The translations under genes were made by a program, and so were the position numbers. DNA of 64,000 nt from Rhodobacteraceae bacterium M385. Its GTDB lineage: Bacteria > Pseudomonadota > Alphaproteobacteria > Rhodobacterales > Rhodobacteraceae. Within the stretch, counting starts at the first letter, position 1. Each line of letters starts with the position of its first letter. This document shows positions 8,507 to 17,218 of this stretch, piece after piece. The notes under the pieces were generated by a model that did not search any database, had not been told where the DNA came from, and saw nothing but the letters and a program-made list of their open reading frames with translations. The DNA lies in the NCBI GenBank assembly GCA_025141835.1, contig CP081102.1:62001-126000 (forward strand). The letters run 5' to 3'.

Positions 8507-9508
8507 ATGACTATGACCACAAAACTCGCGTGGGACGACACGGTATTGCCGTTCCAACTGGATCGCTCGGACATTCGTGGCCGTGTGGCGCGGTTGGACA
8601 CGACGCTGAACCAGATCTTGTCTCAGCACGATTATCCCGCCCCGATCGAGGCGATGGTGGCCGAAATGGCCCTGCTGACGGCGCTGATTGGGCAGACCAT
8701 GAAGCTGCGCTGGAAGCTGTCGTTGCAAGTGCGCTCCGACGGGCCAATCCGCTTGATTGCGACCGACTTCCTTGCCCCCGAAGCCGAGGGAGAGCCCGCG
8801 CGCATCCGCGCCTATGCCTCTTATGATGAGGACCGTGTGGACCTGACAGCCCCTGCCTTCCCGCAGATCGGTTCTGGGTACTTTGCGATCCTGATCGACC
8901 AAGGCCCGGATATGACACCCTATCAAGGCATCACACCAATCGGCGGAGGGTCTCTGACTGCCTGTGCAGAGACTTATTTCGCACAGTCCGAGCAGCTTCC
9001 GACGGCGTTCAAGCTGTCCTATGGCAAGGCGCAGGAACCCGGTCAGGCCGAGGGCTGGCGTGCCGGGGGCATGATGATTCAGGTGATGCCGGAATCCTCG
9101 CTGGAAGCGGCCGAGCCGCCCACAAGTGATGAAGGCACGCTGACTGCTAACGATCTGGTGTCCGACGAAAAGGCCGAGGATTGGTCCCGCGCCAACATCC
9201 TGATGGATACCGCAGACGAGATGGAGCTGATCGGGCCCCATGTGTCGCCGACGGACCTGCTCGTGCGTCTCTTCCACGAGGAACAACCTCGTGTCTTCGA
9301 CGCGTTGCCCGTGGGCTTTGGCTGCACCTGTTCCGAGGATCGCGTGCGGCAGTCGTTGTCGATCTATTCGGCCAAGGACATCGCCCATATGACGACCGAG
9401 GAAGGCCGGGTCACGGCGGATTGCCAGTTCTGCGGCAACCACTATGACTTTGATCCCCTCTCCTTAGGGTTCGAGGCCGAAAGGGCCCCCGATGGGTCGC
9501 CTGTTTGA
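8507..9508 (+). CDS. hslO: Hsp33 family redox-regulated chaperone
   Basis: A 333-residue cytoplasmic holdase switched on by oxidation. The zinc-binding redox switch is intact: CTC (Cys273, Cys275) and CQFC (Cys306, Cys309). The N-terminal chaperone domain has the ALLTALIGQTMKLRWKLSLQVRSDGPI block. I chose the ATG at 8507 because AAGGGGGG lies seven bases before it; the frame is open further upstream to 8384 but that part is not family-like. Its last 17 bases overlap the Nudix gene, so the two are likely cotranslated. A clear assignment. Confidence 0.93.
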   Translation: MTMTTKLAWDDTVLPFQLDRSDIRGRVARLDTTLNQILSQHDYPAPIEAMVAEMALLTALIGQTMKLRWKLSLQVRSDGPIRLIATDFLAPEAEGEPARIRAYASYDEDRVDLTAPAFPQIGSGYFAILIDQGPDMTPYQGITPIGGGSLTACAETYFAQSEQLPTAFKLSYGKAQEPGQAEGWRAGGMMIQVMPESSLEAAEPPTSDEGTLTANDLVSDEKAEDWSRANILMDTADEMELIGPHVSPTDLLVRLFHEEQPRVFDALPVGFGCTCSEDRVRQSLSIYSAKDIAHMTTEEGRVTADCQFCGNHYDFDPLSLGFEAERAPDGSPV

Positions 9509-10091
9509 TCTAGACACAATAACCGCCGCGCTGGAGACACCTCTGGCGCGGCCCTTTGGTTCGGGATCGTCGGATTATGATCTGAACCCCGGCGTGACCT
9601 TGCCCGCCGACCGTGTCTTGCGCCCTGCTGCCGTGCTGATCGGCGTGTTGGGCGATGAGGTGGTGCTGACCAAACGCGCCTCTACTCTCAAACATCACCC
9701 CGGCCAGATCGCCTTTCCCGGTGGTAAGGTTGATGGCGGCGAAACGCCCGCCCAAGCTGCCCTGCGCGAGGCCCATGAGGAAATTGGGCTGGCACCGGAA
9801 AACGTCACCATCCTTGCGGAATTGCCGCCCCATGAAACGGTAACCTCCTACAACGTGACACCCTTTTTGGCTCGGATCGAGGCTGACTTCACCCCCAAGC
9901 CCGAACCCGGCGAAGTGGCCGAGGTGTTCCGCGTCCCGCTGTCGTTCCTGATGGACCCCGCTAACTACGTCGTAGAAGGCCGCAGGTGGCGCGGCATGCG
10001 GCGCGAGTTCTTTGTGGTGCCCTACGGCCCCTATTACATCTGGGGCGCAACGGCCCGGATGCTAAAGGGCCTAGCGGATCGGGTGGCGTAA
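9492..10091 (+). CDS. Nudix hydrolase, CoA pyrophosphatase type
   Basis: A 199-residue Nudix enzyme. The Nudix box spans residues 77-99 and keeps the REAHEEIG core. Just before it stands LTKRASTLKHHPGQIAFPGG, the signature of the NudL/UPF0035 group that cleaves CoA and its thioesters into 4'-phosphopantetheine derivatives and 3',5'-ADP. It starts inside the end of hslO and ends in a TAATG overlap with the CCA-adding enzyme, so the three genes form one tight transcription unit. The activity is inferred from the family signature. Confidence 0.88.
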   Translation: MGRLFDLDTITAALETPLARPFGSGSSDYDLNPGVTLPADRVLRPAAVLIGVLGDEVVLTKRASTLKHHPGQIAFPGGKVDGGETPAQAALREAHEEIGLAPENVTILAELPPHETVTSYNVTPFLARIEADFTPKPEPGEVAEVFRVPLSFLMDPANYVVEGRRWRGMRREFFVVPYGPYYIWGATARMLKGLADRVA

Positions 10092-11224
10092 TGCGGTTGC
10101 AGGCGCCTTGGTTGACCGATGCGGGCACGGTCGCGGTATTTGAGGCGCTGCAAGGTCATGGCGCCTGGTTTGTGGGCGGATGTGTGCGCAACGGATTGTT
10201 GGGCCTGCCCGTGGCGGATATCGACATTTGCACGGAACTGCTGCCTGAACAGGTGATCGAGCTGGCCCAGGGGGCCGGGCTAAAGACCATCCCCACAGGT
10301 ATCGACCACGGCACAGTGACCGTGCTGGCCGATGGCACACCCTTTGAAATAACGACCCTACGCCGCGATGTAGAGACTGACGGACGCCATGCCTCTGTCG
10401 CGTTCACCGGTGAGTTGGCCGAGGATGCCGCGCGACGCGATTTCACCATGAACGCGCTTTACGCGACGCTGGATGGCAATGTTCTAGACCCCAATGGCGC
10501 AGGCTTGGCTGACTTGGCCGCGCGGCGTTTGCGCTTCATTGGCGAGGCCAGCGCCCGCATTGCCGAAGATCACCTGCGCATCCTGCGGTTCTTCCGCTTC
10601 CACGCTTGGTATGCCGATCCCGCGGGCGGCATCGACGCCGACGGGCTAGCCGCCTGTGCGCAAGGGGTGGACGGAATCGCCAAACTGTCGCGCGAACGGA
10701 TCGGGGCCGAGGTCAAAACGCTCCTCCGCGCGCCTGATCCCGCGCCCGCTGTCGCGGCGATGGATCAGTCCGGCGTCCTCGCCGCAGTTCTGCCGGGGGC
10801 CCATGCGCCTTCTCTGACCCTTTTGACGGGGCTGGAAGGCGACGTTGCGCCCGATGCGATCCGACGCTTGGCGGCATTGGGCGGCGACCCGGATAACCTT
10901 CGCCTATCCAAGGCAGAGGCCAAGCAACTGGTCCTGTTCCGCGATGAGATGGGCACACTTACCCCTCCCGGCGCGTTGGGGTACCACCATGGCACGAAGG
11001 CCGCCCGTGATATCTTGCTGCTACGGGGCTTGATCGCGGAACAGCCCCCCAGCGCAGAGGCCCTTCGGCTGGCCGAACAAGGCGCGAAAGCCGTCTTCCC
11101 GGTGAAGGCCGCAGACCTGCCTACGTTGCAGGGCAAGGCCCTAGGCGATCACCTGAAGGCGTTGGAAGCGCGTTGGATTGGTAGCGACTTCACCCTGACC
11201 AAAGCAGAACTGCTCTGTCCCTGA
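10091..11224 (+). CDS. CCA tRNA nucleotidyltransferase
   Basis: A class II CCA-adding/poly(A) polymerase-type nucleotidyltransferase of 377 residues that repairs or builds the tRNA 3' CCA. It has FVGGCVRNGLLG followed by the metal-binding DID (VADIDICTEL), the RRD motif (TLRRDVETDGRHA), RDFTMNAL and the nucleotide-selecting ERIGAEVKTLL block. The ATG at 10091 overlaps the stop of the Nudix gene by one base (TAATG), which fixes the start; a longer frame starting at 9986 lies inside the Nudix gene. No HD domain is seen, so it is probably the short form. Confidence 0.92.
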   Translation: MRLQAPWLTDAGTVAVFEALQGHGAWFVGGCVRNGLLGLPVADIDICTELLPEQVIELAQGAGLKTIPTGIDHGTVTVLADGTPFEITTLRRDVETDGRHASVAFTGELAEDAARRDFTMNALYATLDGNVLDPNGAGLADLAARRLRFIGEASARIAEDHLRILRFFRFHAWYADPAGGIDADGLAACAQGVDGIAKLSRERIGAEVKTLLRAPDPAPAVAAMDQSGVLAAVLPGAHAPSLTLLTGLEGDVAPDAIRRLAALGGDPDNLRLSKAEAKQLVLFRDEMGTLTPPGALGYHHGTKAARDILLLRGLIAEQPPSAEALRLAEQGAKAVFPVKAADLPTLQGKALGDHLKALEARWIGSDFTLTKAELLCP

Positions 11225-11305
11225 AGGGCACCTCTGCCAAGCCCCTCCCATGCATGGCCATTTCCCCGACAGGGCGTTATACCTCTGTCCTGACCGGGAA
11301 TTATC

Positions 11306-13162
11306 ATGTTCAAGATATTTGAAAATCTGGTCGATCCCTACGTAGCCCACGCCAAACAGGATCAGCCGCCTCGCCGTCTTTGGCCCTTCCTTTGGGACTA
11401 TTCACAGCCCTTCAAGGGGCTCTTTGCGCTGACCGCATTCATGTCTGTCGTCGTTGCCGCGATCGAGATCGGCCTGATCTGGTACATGGGCCGAGTGGTG
11501 GACCTGATGACCGAAGGCGACCCCGCCACGGTTCTGTCCGACTACGGGCTGGAACTGACGCTGGCGGCCGTGTTTATCCTGACGATCCGGCCCGTTTTGC
11601 AGGGCATCGACGTGGCCTTGTTGAACAATGCGATCTTGCCGCAGTTCGGCGCGTTGGTCCGGTGGCGCGCCCATAAACAGGTGCTACGCCAATCCGTTGG
11701 CTTCTTCGAAAACGACTTTGCGGGCCGCATCGCCAACCGGATCATGCAAACGCCGGGTAGCGCGGGGGACGCGATCTTTCAGGTATTTGACGCGATCACC
11801 TTCTCTCTCGCTTATCTGGTGGGGGCCGCGATTTTGCTGATGGGATCAGATCCCCGTCTGGCCCTGCCATTGGTGATCTGGTTCACCCTCTACGCGCTGC
11901 TTTTACGCTGGACGATGAAGCGCGTCGGGCCCGCATCCAAAGCCGCATCCGATGCTCGGTCCATGACCACGGGGCGGGTCGTGGACAGCTATACCAACAT
12001 CCATTCGGTGAAACTTTTCGCCCACAACGACTCGGAACTGGCCTACGCGAAAGAAGCCATCGAATTCACCCGCCAGACCTTCGCCAAGGAGATGCGGATT
12101 TTCACCACCATGGACGTGATGCTGGTCACGTTGAATGGCTTCCTCATCGTGGCGGTCGTGGGGTGGGGTATTCTGCTGTGGTCCCAAGGTGCTGCCTCTG
12201 TCGGGGTGGTCGCGGCCGCGACGGCTTTGGCGCTTCGGTTGTCGGCCATGACTGGCTGGATCATGTGGGCCGTGTCCACGTTCTTCCGCGCCCTCGGCGT
12301 TGTCGCGGAAGGGATGGAGACGATTACCGTGCCGATTGAGCTGGTCGATGCGCCCGACGCCAAACCCCTGCAATTGGTGCAGGGCGAAATCATGCTGGAT
12401 GGGATCAGCCACCATTATGGCCGCGCAGCGGGCGGGCTGGATGGTATCTCGCTGACGATCAAGCCGGGGGAAAAGGTGGGGCTTGTGGGGCGGTCGGGGG
12501 CCGGAAAATCCTCACTCGTGAAGCTCTTGTTGCGGTTCTACGATGCAGAACAGGGTCGTATTCTGATAGACGGTCAAGATATCGCGCTCGTTCAGCAAGA
12601 CAGCCTTCGCGGGGTGATTGGTATGGTGCAACAAGACAGCTCCCTGCTGCACCGATCAGTCCGCGATAACATCCTTTACGGATCGCCCGATGCATCGGAC
12701 GCGGCAATGATCCAAGCCGCCAAACGGGCCGAGGCCCATGAGTTCATCCTTGATCTGGAAGACCCACAGGGCCGCAAAGGTTATGACGCGCATGTGGGGG
12801 AAAGAGGCGTGAAGCTATCGGGCGGGCAGAGGCAGCGGGTCACGTTGGCCCGTGTGATCCTGAAGAACGCCCCGATCTTGGTGCTGGATGAGGCGACGAG
12901 CGCGCTCGATTCCGAGGTTGAAGCGCAGATTCAAGAAACGCTTTACGGGGTGATGCAGGGCAAGACTGTCATCGCCATCGCCCACCGCCTGTCCACCATC
13001 GCGCAGATGGACCGGATCGTGGTGTTGGATGACGGCCGCGTGGTGGAAGACGGCCCGCATGACGCGCTTTTGGCCCAAGGCGGCCTATATGCCAGCTTCT
13101 GGGCACGGCAATCAGGTGGCTTCATCGGGGCCGACATGGATACAGAGGATACCGCCAAGTGA
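11306..13162 (+). CDS. ABC transporter, fused permease/ATPase (exporter half 1)
   Basis: A 618-residue type IV ABC half-exporter. About six membrane segments fill the first 330 residues. The nucleotide-binding domain has Walker A GRSGAGKSS, signature LSGGQRQR, Walker B ILVLDEATSALDSE with the catalytic Glu, and AHRLSTI. It resembles MsbA/multidrug half-transporters. The next gene, of equal length (618 aa), overlaps its stop by four bases, which strongly suggests a heterodimer. Both composite ATP sites appear competent. The substrate is unknown (lipid, drug or peptide are all possible). Confidence 0.9.
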   Translation: MFKIFENLVDPYVAHAKQDQPPRRLWPFLWDYSQPFKGLFALTAFMSVVVAAIEIGLIWYMGRVVDLMTEGDPATVLSDYGLELTLAAVFILTIRPVLQGIDVALLNNAILPQFGALVRWRAHKQVLRQSVGFFENDFAGRIANRIMQTPGSAGDAIFQVFDAITFSLAYLVGAAILLMGSDPRLALPLVIWFTLYALLLRWTMKRVGPASKAASDARSMTTGRVVDSYTNIHSVKLFAHNDSELAYAKEAIEFTRQTFAKEMRIFTTMDVMLVTLNGFLIVAVVGWGILLWSQGAASVGVVAAATALALRLSAMTGWIMWAVSTFFRALGVVAEGMETITVPIELVDAPDAKPLQLVQGEIMLDGISHHYGRAAGGLDGISLTIKPGEKVGLVGRSGAGKSSLVKLLLRFYDAEQGRILIDGQDIALVQQDSLRGVIGMVQQDSSLLHRSVRDNILYGSPDASDAAMIQAAKRAEAHEFILDLEDPQGRKGYDAHVGERGVKLSGGQRQRVTLARVILKNAPILVLDEATSALDSEVEAQIQETLYGVMQGKTVIAIAHRLSTIAQMDRIVVLDDGRVVEDGPHDALLAQGGLYASFWARQSGGFIGADMDTEDTAK

Positions 13163-15015
13163 AGACCCTAACGCGCTTTGTAGACTGGATTTCCAGCCTT
13201 GTGCCTCCCTTTGCGAAAGCCGATGGCCCGCCGCCCCAAACCCTTTGGCCTTTCATCAAATGGTGCCTCTCGGGCGCATGGCCGATCATGTTCGTCGCAG
13301 CGCTGTTTTCGGGCTTTGCCGGCTTGATGGAGGTCGCCGCCGCTTGGTATCTTGGCGCGTTGATCGACACGACCACTGGACCAACAGCCGATTACCTTGG
13401 CACCCACGGGCTGCTGATCGCGGGCTACATCCTGTTCTACCTGATGATCCGGCCGCTGTTCTTCGGCTCTTCCGCTGCGTTCACGGGGATTGTCCTGCCG
13501 CCCAACATCGCGCCACTGGTGCAATCTCGGCTGCATCGCTGGACCCTGGGCCACGACATCACCTTCTTCGATAACGACTTCGCGGGCCGCATCGCGCAAA
13601 AGCAAATGCAAGCCGCCACCGCGCTTGTGAACATCGTGACCGAAGTGATTAACGCCGCCGCTTACGCCATCATTACGCTGATGGGCACGGTGGTTTTGCT
13701 GGTGGCGATTGACTGGCGCATCGCTGTCTTGCTGCTGGCATGGTGTGGGATTTATGCCGTAATGATCCGTTGGTATTTGCCGCGCATACGGGTGCGAGCC
13801 AAGGCGCGGGCCGCCACGCGGGCGAATGTGACGGGGCAGGTTGTTGATACGATCACCAATATCAAGACCGTCAAATTGTTTGGCCACACCGACCACGAAG
13901 ACGCCGCCGCGACCGAGGCGATGGGCAATTATCGCGCCGCCGCGCTGCGGTTTGGGACCCTCTCTACCGGTTTCCGTTTCGCCCTGATGACCACCGCCGG
14001 ACTGCTGCCTGTGGTTCTCGTGCTCAGCGGTGTCTGGCTTTGGCAAAGTGGCCAAGCCACCCCCGGCGATATTGCCGCCATTGGGGCGATTTCCATGCGC
14101 ATTTCCCAGATGACGGGGTGGGTGTCTTTCACCTTGATGGGGATCTACGCCAATGTGGGTGAGCTAGAGGACGGGATGCGCACCCTTACCCCGTCCCATG
14201 GGCTGACCGATGCACCGGATGCCCCCGTTCTGCCCCGGCTATCCGGCGCGATCGAGTTTGACGGCGTGTCCTTCGCCTATGGGCAACGGACCGGTGGGAT
14301 TGATGCCATCGATCTGACGATTGCCCCCGGCGAAAAGCTCGGCGTTGTTGGGGCTTCCGGGGCCGGTAAATCGACCCTCGTGGCGCTGCTGATGCGGCTC
14401 TATGATGCCGAGCAGGGTCGTGTCTTACTTGATGGTAGGGATGTAAGCCGCGTCACCCAAGATAGTCTGCGCCAACAGATCGCGATGGTCACCCAGGACA
14501 CGGCGATGTTTAATCGCACGGCGCGGGACAACATCCTTTACGGACGCCCCGATGCCACCGAGGCCGAAGTGATCGAGGCCGCCAAACGGGCCGAGGCCCA
14601 CGACTTCATCCAAGACCTGCGCGACCACCGTGACAACACGGGGTACGAGGCGTTTTTGGGCGAACGCGGCGTGAAGCTATCGGGCGGACAACGCCAGCGT
14701 GTGGCCCTTGCCCGCGCCTTCCTGAAAGACGCCCCGGTTCTTGTGCTGGACGAGGCCACAAGCGCGCTCGATTCCGAGGTTGAAGCCGCCATTCAAGACA
14801 CGCTCCACAGCGTGATGGAGGGCAAAACCGTCATCGCCATCGCCCACCGCCTGTCTACCCTCTCGGCGATGGATCGGATCATCGTGCTGGATAACGGCAG
14901 GATCGTCGAAGACGGCACCCACGACGCGCTTTTGGCACGGGATGGGCTGTATGCGCGGTATTGGAATCGGCAATCGGGCGGGTTTATCGGGCTGGACGAC
15001 GCGGCTCCGGCCTAG
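13159..15015 (+). CDS. ABC transporter, fused permease/ATPase (exporter half 2)
   Basis: The second 618-residue half-exporter, starting with GTG at 13159 inside the stop of the first (GTGA). Its membrane domain again spans about the first 330 residues, and the ATPase domain has Walker A GASGAGKST, LSGGQRQR, VLVLDEATSALDSE and AHRLSTL. It is clearly paralogous to its neighbour through most of its length, so the pair arose by tandem duplication. It probably acts as the obligate partner in an inner-membrane exporter. A 16-base palindrome just after the stop may end the transcript. Confidence 0.9.
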   Translation: MKTLTRFVDWISSLVPPFAKADGPPPQTLWPFIKWCLSGAWPIMFVAALFSGFAGLMEVAAAWYLGALIDTTTGPTADYLGTHGLLIAGYILFYLMIRPLFFGSSAAFTGIVLPPNIAPLVQSRLHRWTLGHDITFFDNDFAGRIAQKQMQAATALVNIVTEVINAAAYAIITLMGTVVLLVAIDWRIAVLLLAWCGIYAVMIRWYLPRIRVRAKARAATRANVTGQVVDTITNIKTVKLFGHTDHEDAAATEAMGNYRAAALRFGTLSTGFRFALMTTAGLLPVVLVLSGVWLWQSGQATPGDIAAIGAISMRISQMTGWVSFTLMGIYANVGELEDGMRTLTPSHGLTDAPDAPVLPRLSGAIEFDGVSFAYGQRTGGIDAIDLTIAPGEKLGVVGASGAGKSTLVALLMRLYDAEQGRVLLDGRDVSRVTQDSLRQQIAMVTQDTAMFNRTARDNILYGRPDATEAEVIEAAKRAEAHDFIQDLRDHRDNTGYEAFLGERGVKLSGGQRQRVALARAFLKDAPVLVLDEATSALDSEVEAAIQDTLHSVMEGKTVIAIAHRLSTLSAMDRIIVLDNGRIVEDGTHDALLARDGLYARYWNRQSGGFIGLDDAAPA

Positions 15016-15016
15016 C

Positions 15017-15032
15017 GCGGGACTTGTCCCGC
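15017..15032. repeat. Intergenic palindrome GCGGGACTTGTCCCGC
   Basis: A 7-base inverted repeat with a two-base centre directly after the ABC exporter stop. It can form a short hairpin but has no following T tract. It belongs in style with the other short GC-rich palindromes at gene ends in this window (7033-7094, 48571-48612). Confidence 0.6.
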
Positions 15033-15155
15033 CGCGTGCTTTGTCGCAAAGCTCCCCCATGACCTATGCCAGCCATTTCACCGTCATTGACGGCCGCCCG
15101 CACTTCGATCGTTTGCCTCTGCTTGCCCGCCCATCGCGTGGATTGGCGGTGGCCC

Positions 15156-16382
15156 ATGGTTGAACTGACAATCAAACGCCTCGGCCACCACGGCGACGGC
15201 ATCGCGGACGGCCCGGTTTTCGTGCCCCTCACCCTGCCCGGCGAAGTGGTCTCGGGCGAGGTGGAGGGCGATCGGATGACCGCACCCGCCATTGTCACGC
15301 CGTCGTCGGACCGGGTGAAAGCCCCCTGTCCGCACTACAAATCCTGCGGCGGGTGCAGCCTGATGCATGCCGCTGACCCTTTCGTGGCGGCTTGGAAAGA
15401 AGATGTGATCACAAAGGCTTTGCAAGCCCATGATCTACTCGTTCCCCTGCGCCCCATCGTGACATCGGCGCCCCGGTCCCGTCGCCGCGCAACCCTTGCG
15501 GGGACGCGCACCAAGAAGGGCGCAATGATCGGGTTCCACGCCCGAAAATCAGGCACTATCGTGCCTATTAGAGACTGCCTACTACTCGATCCTGCGCTGC
15601 TAGATACGATCCCCGCGCTTGAGGAAATCGTGAAAACCGGCGCGTCGCGTTCGGCCACTTTGGGCCTGTCGGTGACAATGACGGAAACCGGGATCGACCT
15701 TCTGGTGACCGGGGCAAAGCCCCTCGACGGACCGCTCCGCGCGGCCTTGCCCCAAGTTGCAGGCGGCCGCTTCTCGCGGTTGACCTGGGGGGATGAGCCC
15801 GTGTTCACGGAAACCCCGCCGCGCCTGACGCTCGGCTCAGCCCGCGCTGTGCCGCCGCCCGGCGCGTTTCTGCAAGCCACGCAAGATGGCGAAGCCGCGT
15901 TGCAAGCTGCCGTGGCCGAGGCCGTGCAGGGGGCCAAAAACGTCGCAGATCTGTTCTGCGGCATCGGCACCTTCGCCCTGCCCCTTGCCCAATCCACGCC
16001 GGTTCATGCGGTCGAGGCAGCGCCCGACCTGCTAGACGCGCTCGACCACGCCACTCGGTTTGCCACGGGCCTGAAACCGATCACCTGGGAACAACGCGAC
16101 CTGTTTCGCCGCCCACTTCTGCCGGACGAGCTGGCAAAGTTCGACGCCATCGTGATCGATCCGCCCCGCGCCGGGGCCGAGGCGCAGACCATCGAACTCG
16201 CCAAGGCGCAAACCCCGGTTATCGCTGCGGTTTCTTGCAACCCCGTCACCTTTGCACGGGATGCGGCGATCCTTACGGAAGCGGGCTACAAGCTGGATTG
16301 GGTGCAACCGGTGGACCAATTCCGCTGGTCGCCCCACGTGGAACTTGCAGCGCGGTTCTCCCTTGCCCATATGAGCGGTTGA
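15156..16382 (+). CDS. 23S rRNA/tRNA (uracil-5)-methyltransferase-like, Fe-S containing
   Basis: A 408-residue SAM-dependent RNA m5U methyltransferase of the RumA/TrmA family. It has a TRAM-like N-terminus (VELTIKRLGHHGDGIADGPVFV), the [4Fe-4S] cysteine cluster CPHYKSCGGC, the SAM site NVADLFCGIGTFALPLA, DPPRAGAE and the catalytic VSCNPVTFARD motif. I chose the ATG at 15156, where the TRAM domain begins; the frame is open back to 15066 without similarity. Which uridine is modified is not certain; RlmD/RlmC-type activity on 23S rRNA is the best guess. The sodium-channel gene follows after 17 bases. Confidence 0.88.
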   Translation: MVELTIKRLGHHGDGIADGPVFVPLTLPGEVVSGEVEGDRMTAPAIVTPSSDRVKAPCPHYKSCGGCSLMHAADPFVAAWKEDVITKALQAHDLLVPLRPIVTSAPRSRRRATLAGTRTKKGAMIGFHARKSGTIVPIRDCLLLDPALLDTIPALEEIVKTGASRSATLGLSVTMTETGIDLLVTGAKPLDGPLRAALPQVAGGRFSRLTWGDEPVFTETPPRLTLGSARAVPPPGAFLQATQDGEAALQAAVAEAVQGAKNVADLFCGIGTFALPLAQSTPVHAVEAAPDLLDALDHATRFATGLKPITWEQRDLFRRPLLPDELAKFDAIVIDPPRAGAEAQTIELAKAQTPVIAAVSCNPVTFARDAAILTEAGYKLDWVQPVDQFRWSPHVELAARFSLAHMSG

Positions 16383-16399
16383 TTCAAAGGAGCGCCCCC

Positions 16400-17188
16400 A
16401 TGTCCGACTTTCGTACCCGCCTTGCAACTTGGCTTGCGCGGCCTTCTGTCGGCAATTTCATCGTCAGCGTTATTATCTTCAACGCGATCATTCTGGGGCT
16501 GGAAACATCCGCGCCCATCATGGCGGCTTACGGCCCGCTGATCGAGCTTCTCGACACGCTCTGCCTGAGCGTCTTCATCATCGAAATCGCTCTGAAACTG
16601 ATTGCCCACGGCTTCCGCTTCTTCCGTAACGGCTGGAACCTGTTCGATTTCATCATCGTCGGCATCGCGCTGTTCCCCGCAACCCAAGGCCTGTCCGTGC
16701 TGCGGGCGTTGCGCATCCTTCGGGTGCTGCGGGTAATATCGGCAGTTCCCTCACTGCGCCGCGTGGTGGAGGGGTTGCTCACGGCACTGCCCGGCATGGG
16801 ATCGGTGTTTCTGCTGATGTCGATCATCTTCTACATCGGTGCGGTAATGGCGACGAAGCTATTTGCCGACCCGTTCCCCGAATGGTTCGGCACCATCGGC
16901 CTGTCGCTTTACACGCTGTTCCAAATCATGACGCTGGAAAGCTGGTCCATGGGCGTCGTCCGCCCGGTGATGGAGGTCTTCCCCTACGCCTGGCTGTTCT
17001 TCGTCCCGTTCATCATGGTGACGACCTTTGCCGTGGTGAACCTGATCGTGGGCCTTGTCGTGAACTCGATGCAAGATGCCCACGCCGAGGAAAGCAACGC
17101 CGCGACGGATGCCTATCGCGATGAAGTGATGGAGCGTCTTTTGGCGATCGAAGAGAAGTTGGATCGGGCGCGGTCAGATTCCGATTGA
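16400..17188 (+). CDS. Bacterial voltage-gated sodium channel (NaChBac/NavAb family)
   Basis: A 262-residue single-domain six-helix channel that should assemble as a tetramer in the inner membrane. The S4 voltage sensor has Arg102, 105, 108 and 111 at every third position. The pore carries TLESWSM (178-184), the BacNav sodium-selectivity filter. S6 follows (about 203-224), then a helical tail with heptad character (EVMERLLAIEEKLDRA). AAAGGAG precedes the ATG at 16400. Members known from marine bacteria conduct Na+; a role in motility or pH/Na+ homeostasis is inferred only. Convergent with dxs. Confidence 0.92.
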   Translation: MSDFRTRLATWLARPSVGNFIVSVIIFNAIILGLETSAPIMAAYGPLIELLDTLCLSVFIIEIALKLIAHGFRFFRNGWNLFDFIIVGIALFPATQGLSVLRALRILRVLRVISAVPSLRRVVEGLLTALPGMGSVFLLMSIIFYIGAVMATKLFADPFPEWFGTIGLSLYTLFQIMTLESWSMGVVRPVMEVFPYAWLFFVPFIMVTTFAVVNLIVGLVVNSMQDAHAEESNAATDAYRDEVMERLLAIEEKLDRARSDSD

Positions 17189-17205
17189 TATACCATTGAT
17201 ATACC
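17184..17205. repeat. Direct repeat ATTGATATA x2, 11-bp period
   Basis: The 9-mer ATTGATATA occurs twice with CC after each copy, overlapping the stop codon of the sodium-channel gene. The same double 9-mer with the same spacing recurs at 52264-52283 inside a coding gene. Function unknown. Confidence 0.6.
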
Positions 17206-17218
17206 CATGGGGCGCGAA

